This document shows, in pieces, positions 43,667 through 52,964 of a stretch of 64,000 nucleotides of DNA. Position numbers and translations under genes: made by a program. Under the pieces are notes generated by a model, which did not search any database, was not told the DNA's origin, and was given only the letters and a program-made list of their open reading frames with translations. Each line of letters begins with the position of its first letter. The stretch's first letter is position 1. The stretch is from assembly GCF_047638075.1 (NCBI RefSeq), contig NZ_JBLJBV010000014.1, positions 1 through 64,000 of the forward strand. The letters run 5' to 3'. The DNA comes from UBA6197 sp047638075. GTDB lineage: Bacteria > Pseudomonadota > Alphaproteobacteria > Rhodobacterales > Rhodobacteraceae.

Positions 43667-44554
43667 TTGGACATCTTCTTGCAGCAGATCCTGAATGCGC
43701 TCAGCCTTGGCGGCACCTATGCGTTGCTGGCGCTGGGCCTTGCGGTCGTTTTTTCGATCATCGGACTTATCAACTTTGCGCATGGCGAACTGATGACGGT
43801 GGCAGGCTATGTCATGGCGTTTTCGCTGGTTGCCTCTGTGCCGTTGCCGCTGGCGATCATGCTGGCCGTTGCCACGCCGGTGGTGCTAGCCATGGCGATG
43901 GAGCGGGTGGCCTTTCGGCCGGTGCGCGGCGCCAGCGGCACGACGCTGCTGCTGACCAGCTTTGCCGTCAGCGCAATTTTGCGGGTGCTATTCCAGAACT
44001 TCATCTCGGCGCGCCCGGTGCCTGTTCCGATGCCGGCTGCGCTATCGGGGGTCATCAACATCGGGCCATTGCATCTGGGCATCATCCAGTCGATCTCTAT
44101 TGCGGTCACCGCGCTGATGCTGATCGGGCTTACGCTTTTCATGAACCGCACTGTTGCCGGCCGCGCGATGCGCGCCGCTTCAGAGGATTTCGCGATTGTT
44201 CGTCTGATGGGCTTGCGCGCCAATGGGGTGGTTGCCACCGCTTTCGCCATCTCGGGTCTGCTTGCCGGGGTCGCGGGGCTTTTGTGGGTGGCGCAGCGCG
44301 GATCGGTTGATCCGCTCATGGGGTTTTTGCCGGTGTTAAAGGCCTTCATCGCGGCGATCATCGGCGGCCTTGGCAGTCTGACCGGCGCGGTCGCAGGCGG
44401 CTTTCTTTTGGGCTTCATCGAGGTCATGCTTCAGGCGTGGCTGCCCGATGCCTGGTTACCCTACCGCGATGCCTTTGCGATCATGCTGGTGATCGGCGTT
44501 CTTCTGTTTCGCCCACAGGGGCTTTTGGCGCGTCAGACGGTGTTGAAACTCTGA
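43667..44554 (+). CDS. ABC transporter permease, LivH type
   Basis: A 295-residue membrane protein of about eight helices with LivH motifs LGGTYALLALGLAVVFSIIGLINFAHGELM, RAASEDFAIVRLMGLRANGVV and GGLGSLTGAVAGGFLLGF. The frame is open back to 43601 inside livF, but the family starts at xDIFLQQILNALSLGG. The codon there is TTG at 43667, with GGGAG 6 bases upstream, so TTG is the likely start. It is the last gene of the transporter operon. Confidence 0.88.
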   Translation: MDIFLQQILNALSLGGTYALLALGLAVVFSIIGLINFAHGELMTVAGYVMAFSLVASVPLPLAIMLAVATPVVLAMAMERVAFRPVRGASGTTLLLTSFAVSAILRVLFQNFISARPVPVPMPAALSGVINIGPLHLGIIQSISIAVTALMLIGLTLFMNRTVAGRAMRAASEDFAIVRLMGLRANGVVATAFAISGLLAGVAGLLWVAQRGSVDPLMGFLPVLKAFIAAIIGGLGSLTGAVAGGFLLGFIEVMLQAWLPDAWLPYRDAFAIMLVIGVLLFRPQGLLARQTVLKL

Positions 44555-44609
44555 TCGATTGGGATTGTTTTGCAAAATGGGCCACAAACGGGGCCGCCAG
44601 ACCGGTTTG

Positions 44610-45710
44610 CTATAGAACCGGCACCTGTTTCAGGAATGAGATCAGGTTTTCCGGCACCGCCCCCGGCCCATCGCTTAGCTGTGATCGGCTGAAAAGATTC
44701 AAATGCCGCGAAATGACCGCCATCTTTTCCGATGCGATTTCGGTATGGAAATCGCGCATATCATCGCGGCACATCAGCGCGGCGATCTTGGCGCGATGGG
44801 CTGCAACAGCGGCATCATGAAGCCCCCTGATCCCTTTCAGGCGCCTTAGCCGCGTCAGTTGCTTTTTCGTATCCGGTAACCGCCGACGGATCGAATTATC
44901 CGTTTCCATGTTGAAATTCATGCGCATCCAATAGGAAAAGCCCTGATCCCGATCGACATGGTTCACGCGGCCGCGATCGCGTTTCACAAGGAAACTTTCG
45001 CAATTGCGCACGGCATAATGATTTAGCGTTACCAGATCGTAGCCGTGATCGCGGATGCCAAAACGCCACCCTTCATCGGCATATTCTTCCGATAGCTGAA
45101 GACCGGACCCATTGACCCAATGCGGCATGGTCTTTGTCTTGCGTTTCAGGGGGCGGTGGACCCCGATCTTGTCATAGGTGCCCGCTACGCCCGGCCCATC
45201 GGTGCGAAACAGGGTCTTGATACCCCACGCCTGTATCGGTGTCGGGCAGTATTTGGGTGCGCAATGGGCATACCGCTCTGTCAGTAATGCGTCCTCATAT
45301 TTGGTGTGAAAGCCATTCCCGAACAGACGCCACTGCATGGAGATGACGCTTGCGCCATTGGTTGCGGCAAAAAGCGCATCCAAGGTGCCGTCTCCGGCGT
45401 GGATATTGACGAATTCATCCACGTCAGACACCAAAACCCATTCAGCCTGACGCACCAGATCCAGTCTTTCTGCAAATTTGAGCGCGCCTTTTTGCGGGTT
45501 GTAGCCATCGCCCATCTGTTGAAATGGATTATCCATCCGCGTCACGATTCCACGCGCGGCAAGCGCATCCAAAAGCTCGACCGTGCCATCATCGCAATCA
45601 TTGGTGAAGACCAGAAAATGGTCAAACCCGATAGCCAGATGATGGGCCACCCATTCCAGGATAAAGGGGCCTTCGTTCTTCATGCAGGTCACGATCAGCC
45701 GGCGTGCCAT
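44610..45710 (-). CDS. Glycosyltransferase family 2 protein
   Basis: A 366-residue cytoplasmic glycosyltransferase with the compact GT2 subtype seen in marine alphaproteobacteria: RLIVTCMKNEGPFILEWVAHHLAIG, the WVLVSDVDEFVNIHAG metal-binding DxD-like motif, VISMQWRLFGN, and later SFLVKRDRGRVNH. It is clearly paralogous to the middle domain of the preceding gene. Its ATG directly follows the stop of that gene (TAGATG). The product is probably a cell-surface or exopolysaccharide glycan. The sugar donor and acceptor are unknown. Confidence 0.85.
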   Translation of the reverse strand: MARRLIVTCMKNEGPFILEWVAHHLAIGFDHFLVFTNDCDDGTVELLDALAARGIVTRMDNPFQQMGDGYNPQKGALKFAERLDLVRQAEWVLVSDVDEFVNIHAGDGTLDALFAATNGASVISMQWRLFGNGFHTKYEDALLTERYAHCAPKYCPTPIQAWGIKTLFRTDGPGVAGTYDKIGVHRPLKRKTKTMPHWVNGSGLQLSEEYADEGWRFGIRDHGYDLVTLNHYAVRNCESFLVKRDRGRVNHVDRDQGFSYWMRMNFNMETDNSIRRRLPDTKKQLTRLRRLKGIRGLHDAAVAAHRAKIAALMCRDDMRDFHTEIASEKMAVISRHLNLFSRSQLSDGPGAVPENLISFLKQVPVL

Positions 45711-48700
45711 CTATGCCGCCCCTGTTGTGGCCAAAGACGCGCGAATGCGGTCCAATGATCGGCTGACGTTCGTGGCGTCACGCCTTTTCAGGATATACTC
45801 GCAAACTTGGATCGCCAGTTTCGGATGCTGCTTTTCTTCGGCTTTCATCAGTAGATCGTGTTGAAACCGCGGTAAATTTCGGCGTGCGCGCAAAAGGGAG
45901 TAAAACCGCCGGTCATCCAGGGTGCCGTTGAACAAATCCACCAGTATCGGTTTCAAGATCCCCATTTGCAGCAGCGCGTTTGGCAACTGATGGCCAAAAA
46001 AGGGCATATGCAGCCTACGCAGATTATCACCCGAAAGTCGCGCGATCTGTGCCTGATCGGGGGCAAAATAGGGGTCGTGTATGGTGATCACTTCGCGCGC
46101 GTTTGCGGTGGCGCCGGCCGCATCGGCGTATCGGTCATCCCAATCCAGACGTGCGGTCCAACCCCAGCGATCTTCGTTGGGCATGATCCGGCGATCCAGT
46201 GTTGATTGCGGTGCAATGGCCAGCACCCGCGCGCCAGGTGCCGCGCGCGCATAGGTCAACGCAGCAAACCCGCCCATGGATGCTCCGTAAAAGACAACAT
46301 CCTCAAATTTGTCAAAAAAACCCGCGTCGCGCAGCACGTCAAAACTGTCATGCACAAACCCGTCGCGAAACCAATTACGCTCGTTCGCCATCACCCCCAG
46401 GATAGAGTAGCCCATGGTCTGGGTCAGGAAACGATACCCCCACGGCCAACGCGGGTCATCGCCGCGAACAATCGACAGGTTGTCGAAAGAGACAATCAAC
46501 CGTTTGCCGAAAGGTTCAAAAAACAACGCGCTTTCAGGCCCCTCCCAGAAAAAGCCACCCTTTTGGGCCGTGTGGCTGCGCGCATCTGCAAACCGTGCAT
46601 CGCGTGGCTGTAAAAGCGCCGACCCCGGTGGCTTGGGAACTGAAATGCTGATACGAGGCACGACATCCGCAGGCGGCTTGCGGTTGGTGTCTGCCGTTTT
46701 AGTGGCCGTGTCGATGCGCAGTTGGTTTTCGCGCGCAGGCAGGTCTTGTCGGCGCACGCGGCCTTGCAGCATCTCGCGCAGAAAATCGGTTTTTGCAGCA
46801 ATCTGCTGCGGTGTCATGTCTTCTTGTTCGGGTTCGGGGATCTGGACATCGGCCTGAATATTGCCAGCCGCCATATCCTCTTCTTCGGGTTTGGTCAGAT
46901 AGATTGCATCCGGGCGCGCAATTTCGGTAATGTTTTGAAATAGCGCGGCATAATCCGGGGTTGCCTTGAGGGCCGCGATCTTCTGGCGGTGCCAGATAAC
47001 CGCATCCTGATGCAGCTTTGCCAGCTGCGGGTCCGCCATCAACTGGTCAAGCTTGGCCTGCATCATCGGTAAACGCGCATGCATGCGGCCATCCGTTTCA
47101 GAGGTGTAGTTGCGCCGCATCCAGTAGTCTATGCCCTGATCCTGTTCGGTATGATTGATGCGGCCACGATCGCGCTTGACCAGATAACTTTCGGCCGATC
47201 TCAAGATATAATGGTTCAGCGTGGCCAGCCGATAGCCCAAGGACCGTTTGGTAGAACGCCAGCCGTTATTCGTCAGCAAAGCCGCAGGCATGGTGCGCCC
47301 TGATCCGTTGACCCATCGGACCTGCGGCAGCTTTTCCTCATCACTAAGGTGTAAGGGTCGGTGCACACCGATCTTTTTGTAGGGCGCGGATTTGTGCACC
47401 ATACTCTTGAAGCCCCAGCCCAGGCGCGGTTTGGGAATGAATTCTGGCGCGCAGGCGGTGAATTGCGCCATGATGGGGCGGTCTTCATAGGTGTTCACCC
47501 CGCCATTGCCGAAAAACTTCCAGGTGAATGAGATGACATTGGGGTAATTCGCCGCCTCGAACAGTTCAGCAAAGGTTCCGCCGCCCACGTGGATATTGAC
47601 GAATTCATCAATATCAATGGTCAGCACCCAGTCAGCGCGTTGAAATACCGGCTGCTGCATTGCGTTTTCCAACGCGACATGTTGTGGCTTTTTGCCCGAT
47701 GCCGGATCCCACGGGTTATCAATGCGTGTGACAAGCCCCCTATCGGCCAGCCGGTCCAGGATCGCGTTCGTATTATCGGTGCAGTCATTGGTGTAGACCA
47801 AAAAATGCCTCACCCCGATAGCCAGGTTATACGCGATCCATTCCAGAATGAAGGGCGCCTCGTTCTTCATTGAGGTCAGGATCAGGATTTCTTCATTGGA
47901 AATCGGTGTCTTTATCGGTGGCAACCGATTGGCCAGATCATTCGTGCGCAGTTCAAGGTTGTCGATCGCACGTTGATACGGGGGCTGTTGCACCAGCCTG
48001 TTCAGCACCTGATCTGGAACCGGGGGCACGGCAATATCGGTCACGCGCGGCGTCTTTTGCGTGGTTTCGATGTCCATTGGGGGGCGATCCGGTATCGGGG
48101 CCGCGCTGGGGTCTATGCCATGGCGCAGCAGCGCGCGGCCCAGATAACTGCCGTCAGGTGGCACGCCGTTATGGTGTGTCAGCAACCTGCGATTAAGCCG
48201 CCGGTTCCACAAATGCACGCCATAGCACCCCGGGCCCAGTTGCAGGTCGATCCGGTCATCGGGCATAAGCAGGTCACGCCGGTTCTTGAACGGAATGGGG
48301 TAAAACGCCTCTTGTGGCATGGCATGGGCCATTTCGCCGGTTTCATTCAGAAAATAGGTTAGCGCCGACGGACCCCAGACCCCCCATTTCAGCGCTGAAA
48401 CATGCGTCGGCGCACCTGCCGCCGCCGCCGCCTCTAGCGTTGCACGCTCGTCTTTGTCCGCCCAGGGGGGGATGGGATATTCGTTCTGGCAAAATTCGTT
48501 CAGGCGGGCAAGCGTACGCGAAAACCGTGGCAGGCCCAGGATCGCGTTGCACACAAGTTTGCCGGTTTTTTCCCAACCGAACACCCATTGATCCGTAAAG
48601 GTCCAAGGCTGCACGCAAAGGACATCTGCATCAACCCAGATCACATTTTGCAGCGCAATCATCTTGTAGCGAAAGGCATCAGCGTGGACCGCAGGCGAGC

Positions 48701-48908
48701 CGGATTTTTCATGACGAATGAAATCAGACGCGGGAAAGATGGTGTTGGCGTCCATGACCTCAACACCTGGGGGCGCATTGTCAACGGTTTCGTAGGTATA
48801 AAGCAGTGTGCGGTGCCCGTGGTCGACAAATGATTTCAGGCATACCTGCTCAATGAAACTCAGATTGCCCCCTATCCAAAGAGAGGCAATGATAGGCAGA
48901 TCGGTCAT
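45711..48908 (-). CDS. Three-domain fusion: two glycosyltransferase domains and an alpha/beta-hydrolase-like domain
   Basis: About 1065 residues. Residues 1 to about 290 look like a DxD-type sugar transferase (ASLWIGGNLSFIEQVCLKSF, MIALQNVIWVDADVLCVQPW). Residues about 340-660 are a GT2 domain nearly colinear with the next gene (ILILTSMKNEAPFILEWIAY, WVLTIDIDEFVNIHVG). After a linker (about 680-790), residues about 800-1010 resemble an alpha/beta hydrolase with the elbow FYGASMGGFAAL (Ser near 877) and LSIVRGDDPRWPWGY. The ATG at 48908 has AAAAAGG upstream; a GTG two codons earlier is an alternative. A bifunctional glycan transferase and acyl-modifying enzyme is inferred. Confidence 0.8.
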   Translation of the reverse strand: MTDLPIIASLWIGGNLSFIEQVCLKSFVDHGHRTLLYTYETVDNAPPGVEVMDANTIFPASDFIRHEKSGSPAVHADAFRYKMIALQNVIWVDADVLCVQPWTFTDQWVFGWEKTGKLVCNAILGLPRFSRTLARLNEFCQNEYPIPPWADKDERATLEAAAAAGAPTHVSALKWGVWGPSALTYFLNETGEMAHAMPQEAFYPIPFKNRRDLLMPDDRIDLQLGPGCYGVHLWNRRLNRRLLTHHNGVPPDGSYLGRALLRHGIDPSAAPIPDRPPMDIETTQKTPRVTDIAVPPVPDQVLNRLVQQPPYQRAIDNLELRTNDLANRLPPIKTPISNEEILILTSMKNEAPFILEWIAYNLAIGVRHFLVYTNDCTDNTNAILDRLADRGLVTRIDNPWDPASGKKPQHVALENAMQQPVFQRADWVLTIDIDEFVNIHVGGGTFAELFEAANYPNVISFTWKFFGNGGVNTYEDRPIMAQFTACAPEFIPKPRLGWGFKSMVHKSAPYKKIGVHRPLHLSDEEKLPQVRWVNGSGRTMPAALLTNNGWRSTKRSLGYRLATLNHYILRSAESYLVKRDRGRINHTEQDQGIDYWMRRNYTSETDGRMHARLPMMQAKLDQLMADPQLAKLHQDAVIWHRQKIAALKATPDYAALFQNITEIARPDAIYLTKPEEEDMAAGNIQADVQIPEPEQEDMTPQQIAAKTDFLREMLQGRVRRQDLPARENQLRIDTATKTADTNRKPPADVVPRISISVPKPPGSALLQPRDARFADARSHTAQKGGFFWEGPESALFFEPFGKRLIVSFDNLSIVRGDDPRWPWGYRFLTQTMGYSILGVMANERNWFRDGFVHDSFDVLRDAGFFDKFEDVVFYGASMGGFAALTYARAAPGARVLAIAPQSTLDRRIMPNEDRWGWTARLDWDDRYADAAGATANAREVITIHDPYFAPDQAQIARLSGDNLRRLHMPFFGHQLPNALLQMGILKPILVDLFNGTLDDRRFYSLLRARRNLPRFQHDLLMKAEEKQHPKLAIQVCEYILKRRDATNVSRSLDRIRASLATTGAA

Positions 48909-48943
48909 CGGCACACCTTTTTGCGGGCATTTCCAGATTGGAC

Positions 48944-48955
48944 TGCCATTTTGGC
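48944..48955. promoter_or_regulatory. Imperfect palindrome shared with the tssA promoter region
   Basis: TGCCATTTTGGC lies 36 bases before the start of the three-domain glycosyltransferase gene. It repeats the 12-base core of the palindrome at 9349-9363 before tssA; the outer bases differ (C and GA instead of T and AA). The position fits an operator of the glycosyltransferase operon. Confidence 0.35.
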
Positions 48956-49058
48956 GATAAGATGGCCAAATCTTACGGTCTGATCAAGGCCCTTACCCCC
49001 CACCGGCCGCGTCTTTCCGGGCCAGGACGTGACCCTGACCCGCAGCAGCACCTACCCA

Positions 49059-50129
49059 CTACATCTGATAGCCGGGGGTCGATCGCGACAAGGCCTGTTC
49101 AGCCTCGGTCATGTCTTCGGGGATACCGTCAAACAGCGGCGTGCTCAGATACCGTTCACCGGTATCAGGAAGCATGCAAAGAATGACTGAACCGGGTTTT
49201 GCCTCTGCGGCAACCTCAAGCGCGGTTGCAAAGGTGGCCCCACCCGAAATACCGGTGAATATGCCTTCTTTCTGGGCCAGTTCCCGCGCATATCTTATGG
49301 CATCGGCGCCACTGACGGTGCGCACCTCATCATAATAGCCGTTATCGATAGCCTCTTGCAAAACCAACGGAATGAAATCGGGCGTCCAGCCCTGAATGGC
49401 ATGCGCCCCGAAATCGGGGTGGCTGCTGGCGGCAGTGCCGTCTGACGCGCGCTCTTGGGGGTGGCCCCGCGCAACAAGCTGGGCTTCCAGCGGTTCGCTT
49501 AGAACAATGTGCGTTTCTGGGCGTTCACGGCGCAGAACGCGCGCCACGCCGGTCACGGTACCACCGGTGCCATAGCCAGACACGAAGAAATCCAGCCGTT
49601 CGCCTGTGAAATCGCTGATGATTTCACGCCCGGTTGTCGTTTCATGGATTTGCGCATTGGCATCGGTTTCAAATTGATGCGCCAGAAACCAGCCGTTTTG
49701 TTCGGCCAGCTCGATCGCCTTTCGGTACATGCCCATCGCCTTATCAGCCCGCGGCGTCAGCACCACCTGTGCGCCCAGCATCCGCATCAGCTTGCGCCGC
49801 TCGACCGAGAAACTTTCCGCCATGGTGATGACCAGGGGATAGCCCTTTTGGGCGCAGACCATGGCCAGCCCGATACCGGTGTTGCCGCTGGTCGCCTCAA
49901 TTACGGTCTGACCGGGTTTTAGCGCACCGCTGCGTTCCGCCGCCTCGATCATATTCAGGGCAAGCCGATCCTTGACCGAGCCCGCCGGGTTGAAGGCTTC
50001 GACCTTGACAAAAAGGCGCACATGGTCGGGCGCGAGCGCGTTGATCCGGATGCAGGGGGTATCACCGACCGTGTCAAGAACACTATCGAAAAGCCGGCCG
50101 CGGCCATGGGTTGTTCTGGGGCCTGTCAC
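49059..50129 (-). CDS. cysK: Cysteine synthase (O-acetylserine sulfhydrylase)
   Basis: About 356 residues, PLP type II fold. Key motifs are NPAGSVKDRLALNMIE (PLP lysine), IEATSGNTGIGLAMVCAQKG, GTGGTVTGVARVLRRE and a C-terminal GISGGATFATALEVA. It makes cysteine from O-acetylserine and sulfide in the cytoplasm. The frame is open 63 codons upstream of the chosen GTG (50129, with GAGG 10 bases before), but that extension has no family similarity. An ATG a few codons inside is out of frame. It is separate from its neighbours and is probably an isolated biosynthetic gene. Confidence 0.85.
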   Translation of the reverse strand: MTGPRTTHGRGRLFDSVLDTVGDTPCIRINALAPDHVRLFVKVEAFNPAGSVKDRLALNMIEAAERSGALKPGQTVIEATSGNTGIGLAMVCAQKGYPLVITMAESFSVERRKLMRMLGAQVVLTPRADKAMGMYRKAIELAEQNGWFLAHQFETDANAQIHETTTGREIISDFTGERLDFFVSGYGTGGTVTGVARVLRRERPETHIVLSEPLEAQLVARGHPQERASDGTAASSHPDFGAHAIQGWTPDFIPLVLQEAIDNGYYDEVRTVSGADAIRYARELAQKEGIFTGISGGATFATALEVAAEAKPGSVILCMLPDTGERYLSTPLFDGIPEDMTEAEQALSRSTPGYQM

Positions 50130-50308
50130 CTTATGTTCACCTCGTGTAATTCGCCGTATGGCGTGAAAACAAAAGCGTAACACGGATATATCCGGTTTGT
50201 CAGCGTCGTGTTTGGGTTGCGACCCCGCCTCAAAGCAGTGCGTGATCGTGCGAAACATGATAGGAAAGGCATGATATTGCGACCGGTGACCACAAAACAG
50301 TGTCACTT

Positions 50309-50323
50309 CGCGGATCATCCGCG
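50309..50323. promoter_or_regulatory. 15-base perfect palindrome between PAP2 and cysK genes
   Basis: CGCGGAT-C-ATCCGCG lies in the 299-base gap after the PAP2 stop and before the cysK start, both on the minus strand. It is symmetrical enough for an operator of cysK, and about 180 bases upstream of its GTG. There is no run of T on either side, so a terminator is less likely. I saw no gene in this gap. Confidence 0.3.
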
Positions 50324-50428
50324 CGAATTCGACAGAGCCGGATCAGAGACAATAAGGCCCGCTTGTCACACCTCTTGGTTTTATCGCGGAAATCTGCCGC
50401 CCGGCCACGGTCGGGATTTGTTTGGCCC

Positions 50429-51400
50429 TTACCCAACAGGACGAAAACCTCGTGCTACTGGAATGGCAAGACCCTTTTGGCGACGGGCGAACGTTTGGCT
50501 GAAAGCTGGCGACCGGATCAAAACCGCCGCAACCCCAAGCGCCATAATGGTCCCGCCGATGAGATCGCTGAAATAATGTCCACCCCAGACCGGGGTCGCC
50601 GGTATCATGATAGAACTGTAAAAAACTGCAGGTATCACCAACAAAGACCGCCAGCAGGCAATAATGATCAAAACGCCGATGGCAGTATGTAACGACGGAA
50701 AGGTAACCAGGCCCGTCAGCGCGCCATTTCCGATAACAACCGGACCGGGTTGGCGAACATATTCCAATGCATCGAGATAAAATACACCCGGAAGTGATAC
50801 AAAGTTTGAATAGTGACCAGCGTCATACACCCAGAAATCTGGCGCCCCACGCGCAGGCAGAAAGGCACCAAAAAGGATGGATAGACCCGCGCATATGACA
50901 AAAGCCTCAACGAAAAAGCGCACCCGATCGAAACGGCCCAGTATAGCAAAACAGACGACCACAGCCGCTATGGCCCAGTTAACTTCGTCATAAAAAAGCC
51001 TAAGCATCGGGTGCAGATTGGGTCGCGCGTGTATCCATTCAAAATACCCGATCCAATTGATCCCTAGCGCCATGTCTGTCGCCGCCAGCCAGTCATCTAC
51101 ATAGGGCGGCGCTCCAATTTTTGTAATGTGATCCCCAACCCGAAACGCAAGGACGAGAAGGATCAGCAGCAGAAATGCTTCTATGAGAAACGAGATGACA
51201 ACAATTATGAGCGGTCTTGCAGTAGAGTTTGGTACTGATCTGTTTAATGCGAATAAAATAAGCGCCAACATCGCACCAGTCTCGGGAAGCGGTTGCAAGT
51301 TGACATAAGCGATTTCCGCTCGGCTGAAAATGGCAAGACCAACATTTCCCATGATGGCAACGGCAAGGACGACGTAGATATAAAGGCGACATAAATACAT
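50429..51400 (-). CDS. PAP2-family membrane phosphatase
   Basis: About 323 residues with about eight hydrophobic segments. PAP2 (PF14378-type) motifs are visible: RGAPDFWVYDAG (first motif region), FPSLHTAIGVLIIIACW (catalytic His) and TPVWGGHYFSDLIGG (third motif with nucleophilic His). It would hydrolyse or transfer phosphate or phosphoalcohol headgroups of lipids. An upstream TTG at 51412 is open, but ATG at 51400 is used; ribosome binding sites are weak for both. The gap to the ADH gene upstream is about 250 bases and holds no visible gene. Confidence 0.78.
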   Translation of the reverse strand: MYLCRLYIYVVLAVAIMGNVGLAIFSRAEIAYVNLQPLPETGAMLALILFALNRSVPNSTARPLIIVVISFLIEAFLLLILLVLAFRVGDHITKIGAPPYVDDWLAATDMALGINWIGYFEWIHARPNLHPMLRLFYDEVNWAIAAVVVCFAILGRFDRVRFFVEAFVICAGLSILFGAFLPARGAPDFWVYDAGHYSNFVSLPGVFYLDALEYVRQPGPVVIGNGALTGLVTFPSLHTAIGVLIIIACWRSLLVIPAVFYSSIMIPATPVWGGHYFSDLIGGTIMALGVAAVLIRSPAFSQTFARRQKGLAIPVARGFRPVG

Positions 51401-51656
51401 TTTTGCGGCCAACGGTTATTGGGGGCTGTCGCTTTGGTACGCACAGATTTCGTCAGGCAGATGGTAGCAATAAGGAGTTGTTGTGGCGATAACGAAAAAT
51501 GGTAAGCGTAGACGCTTGCCTCAACGCCGCAGGACGGAAGGCTTGAGCTTGGACTTCCTAATCGAATGTCTTCCGATCTGCGTCATTGCAAGCTGCGCCC
51601 CGAGAATTCAGTGATGACGGTCATCGCTTCACCCATACTCTTTTCAGGTTGCACCG

Positions 51657-52652
51657 TCAGTCGCGCTGCCACTGCACTTTCAGGCTATCGCGAGGCGGCT
51701 TGCTTTCCAGTATTTTGGATATCTCTTCAAGCGGCAGCCTATGCGATACGGCCCGATCAATTTCAGAACCGAGGCTTGCAATAACCTCCAGTGATCTTGG
51801 AATATTGTGGTTAAGCGAATGCGAGCCTGCGAGTGTCAACTGCCTGCGGAACAGCTCAAACGGGGCGATGTCGATCCTGGCATCCGACGGGCACACACCA
51901 AAGAAAAGACCCTTGCCACCATTCGCCATATAGTTGGTCAGCTGCGAGGCAACGGCCGGAACGCCGGTGGCTTCAACCGCTAAATCAGCCCGGCGGTGCC
52001 ATGCCCTGAGCGCATCGGATCCGGCCGCCACCGGGTCAAAGCCAAAGCTGGACGCTAGCTCAAGCCTGCTTTGCGCAAGATCCACGAAAGCGACCTTTGC
52101 CACGCCTTGCGCCTTCAACGCCAGCCCCATCAACAGCCCCATCGGACCGGCACCGAAAATCAGCGCCTCTTCCATCCAAGGGGCGTAAACCGCGTCCAGA
52201 CCATTCAATACACAACCCATCGGTTCGGCCAGCGCTGCCTGTAAAAAGCTCATCTCACCGATGGAATGAACGGCAGAGGCCTTGACGAGGCTTCGCTCGG
52301 CAAAGCCGCCGTGGGTCGTGACGCCGTAAGCCCCAAGATTTTCGCAAAGATGCGCCCAACCACGCTTGCAGGCACGGCACGTCCCGCATTCCAGGTTTGG
52401 ATCAACAGCGACCCGGTCACCAGTCTTGACGTTGGCTACGCCAGACCCGACCTCGACCACGATGCCAGCATACTCGTGGCCGGGCACAACAGGAAACGCG
52501 CCGGTGCCGTAATTGTCCTTCAGCACCTCAAAGTCGGTGTGGCAAATCCCGCTTGCCTTGACCTCGACCAAAACCTCACCGGGGCCTGGCTTGGGGTCCG
52601 GCAAATCGGTGAACTGCACGGTGTTCTTTGCGGTAAAAACGACAGCTTTCAT
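51657..52652 (-). CDS. Zinc-dependent alcohol/polyol dehydrogenase (MDR family)
   Basis: A 331-residue medium-chain dehydrogenase. Catalytic zinc ligands are present in SGICHTDFE and GHEYAGIVVEVGSG. The structural zinc lobe reads CGTCRACKRGWAHLC (four cysteines). The nucleotide fold has AEPMGCVLNGLDAV and LIFGAGPMGLLMGLAL. It resembles sorbitol/iditol or other polyol dehydrogenases and should oxidise a secondary alcohol with NAD+. No substrate-specific neighbours are present. The C-terminal part is a little short but complete. Confidence 0.82.
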   Translation of the reverse strand: MKAVVFTAKNTVQFTDLPDPKPGPGEVLVEVKASGICHTDFEVLKDNYGTGAFPVVPGHEYAGIVVEVGSGVANVKTGDRVAVDPNLECGTCRACKRGWAHLCENLGAYGVTTHGGFAERSLVKASAVHSIGEMSFLQAALAEPMGCVLNGLDAVYAPWMEEALIFGAGPMGLLMGLALKAQGVAKVAFVDLAQSRLELASSFGFDPVAAGSDALRAWHRRADLAVEATGVPAVASQLTNYMANGGKGLFFGVCPSDARIDIAPFELFRRQLTLAGSHSLNHNIPRSLEVIASLGSEIDRAVSHRLPLEEISKILESKPPRDSLKVQWQRD

Positions 52653-52964
52653 TTAGCCTTAATCCTGAGGATATGAGTGCAAGATGGTTTTGGTCCGTCT
52701 GGGCGCTATGGATAACATTCAACACTTATCATAGTGACAAGTTGCAATTCCGCCGACCGGGAACATCCACCCCATCAGCAAAGCCGCCACCAGGCCGGGG
52801 GTCTTTCGGCGGGTCAGGGTAAAGTTATCAAATAGACCCGGCACGACAAGGCGATAATCGGCCTGCTGCCAACTTACCGCCAGCGCCGCACGCTTTTTCG
52901 TAGGCAGTTGCGCAGGCGGTGCGGGGTTGGTAGGCAAAAGCATCACCCAAAGGGGAAGACTGCC
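52653..52964. other. 312-base gap between divergent ADH and lldD
   Basis: It holds the promoters of the divergent ADH and lldD genes. An interrupted inverted repeat CACT-TATCAT-AGTG lies near 52723-52736. Minus-strand frame 52719-53006 is open, but it overlaps the lldD start and shows no recognisable domain, so I do not call it. AAAGGGGAAGACTGCC precedes the lldD ATG. Confidence 0.35.

Noticed and set aside
44555..44609. TTTTGCAAAA palindrome between livH and the glycosyltransferase gene considered as terminator
   Set aside because: The stem is short and AT-only; it is unlikely to stop transcription by itself.
50130..50318. N-terminal extension of 63 codons for cysK
   Set aside because: It has no similarity to cysteine synthases, and a GTG with GAGG upstream fits the family start.
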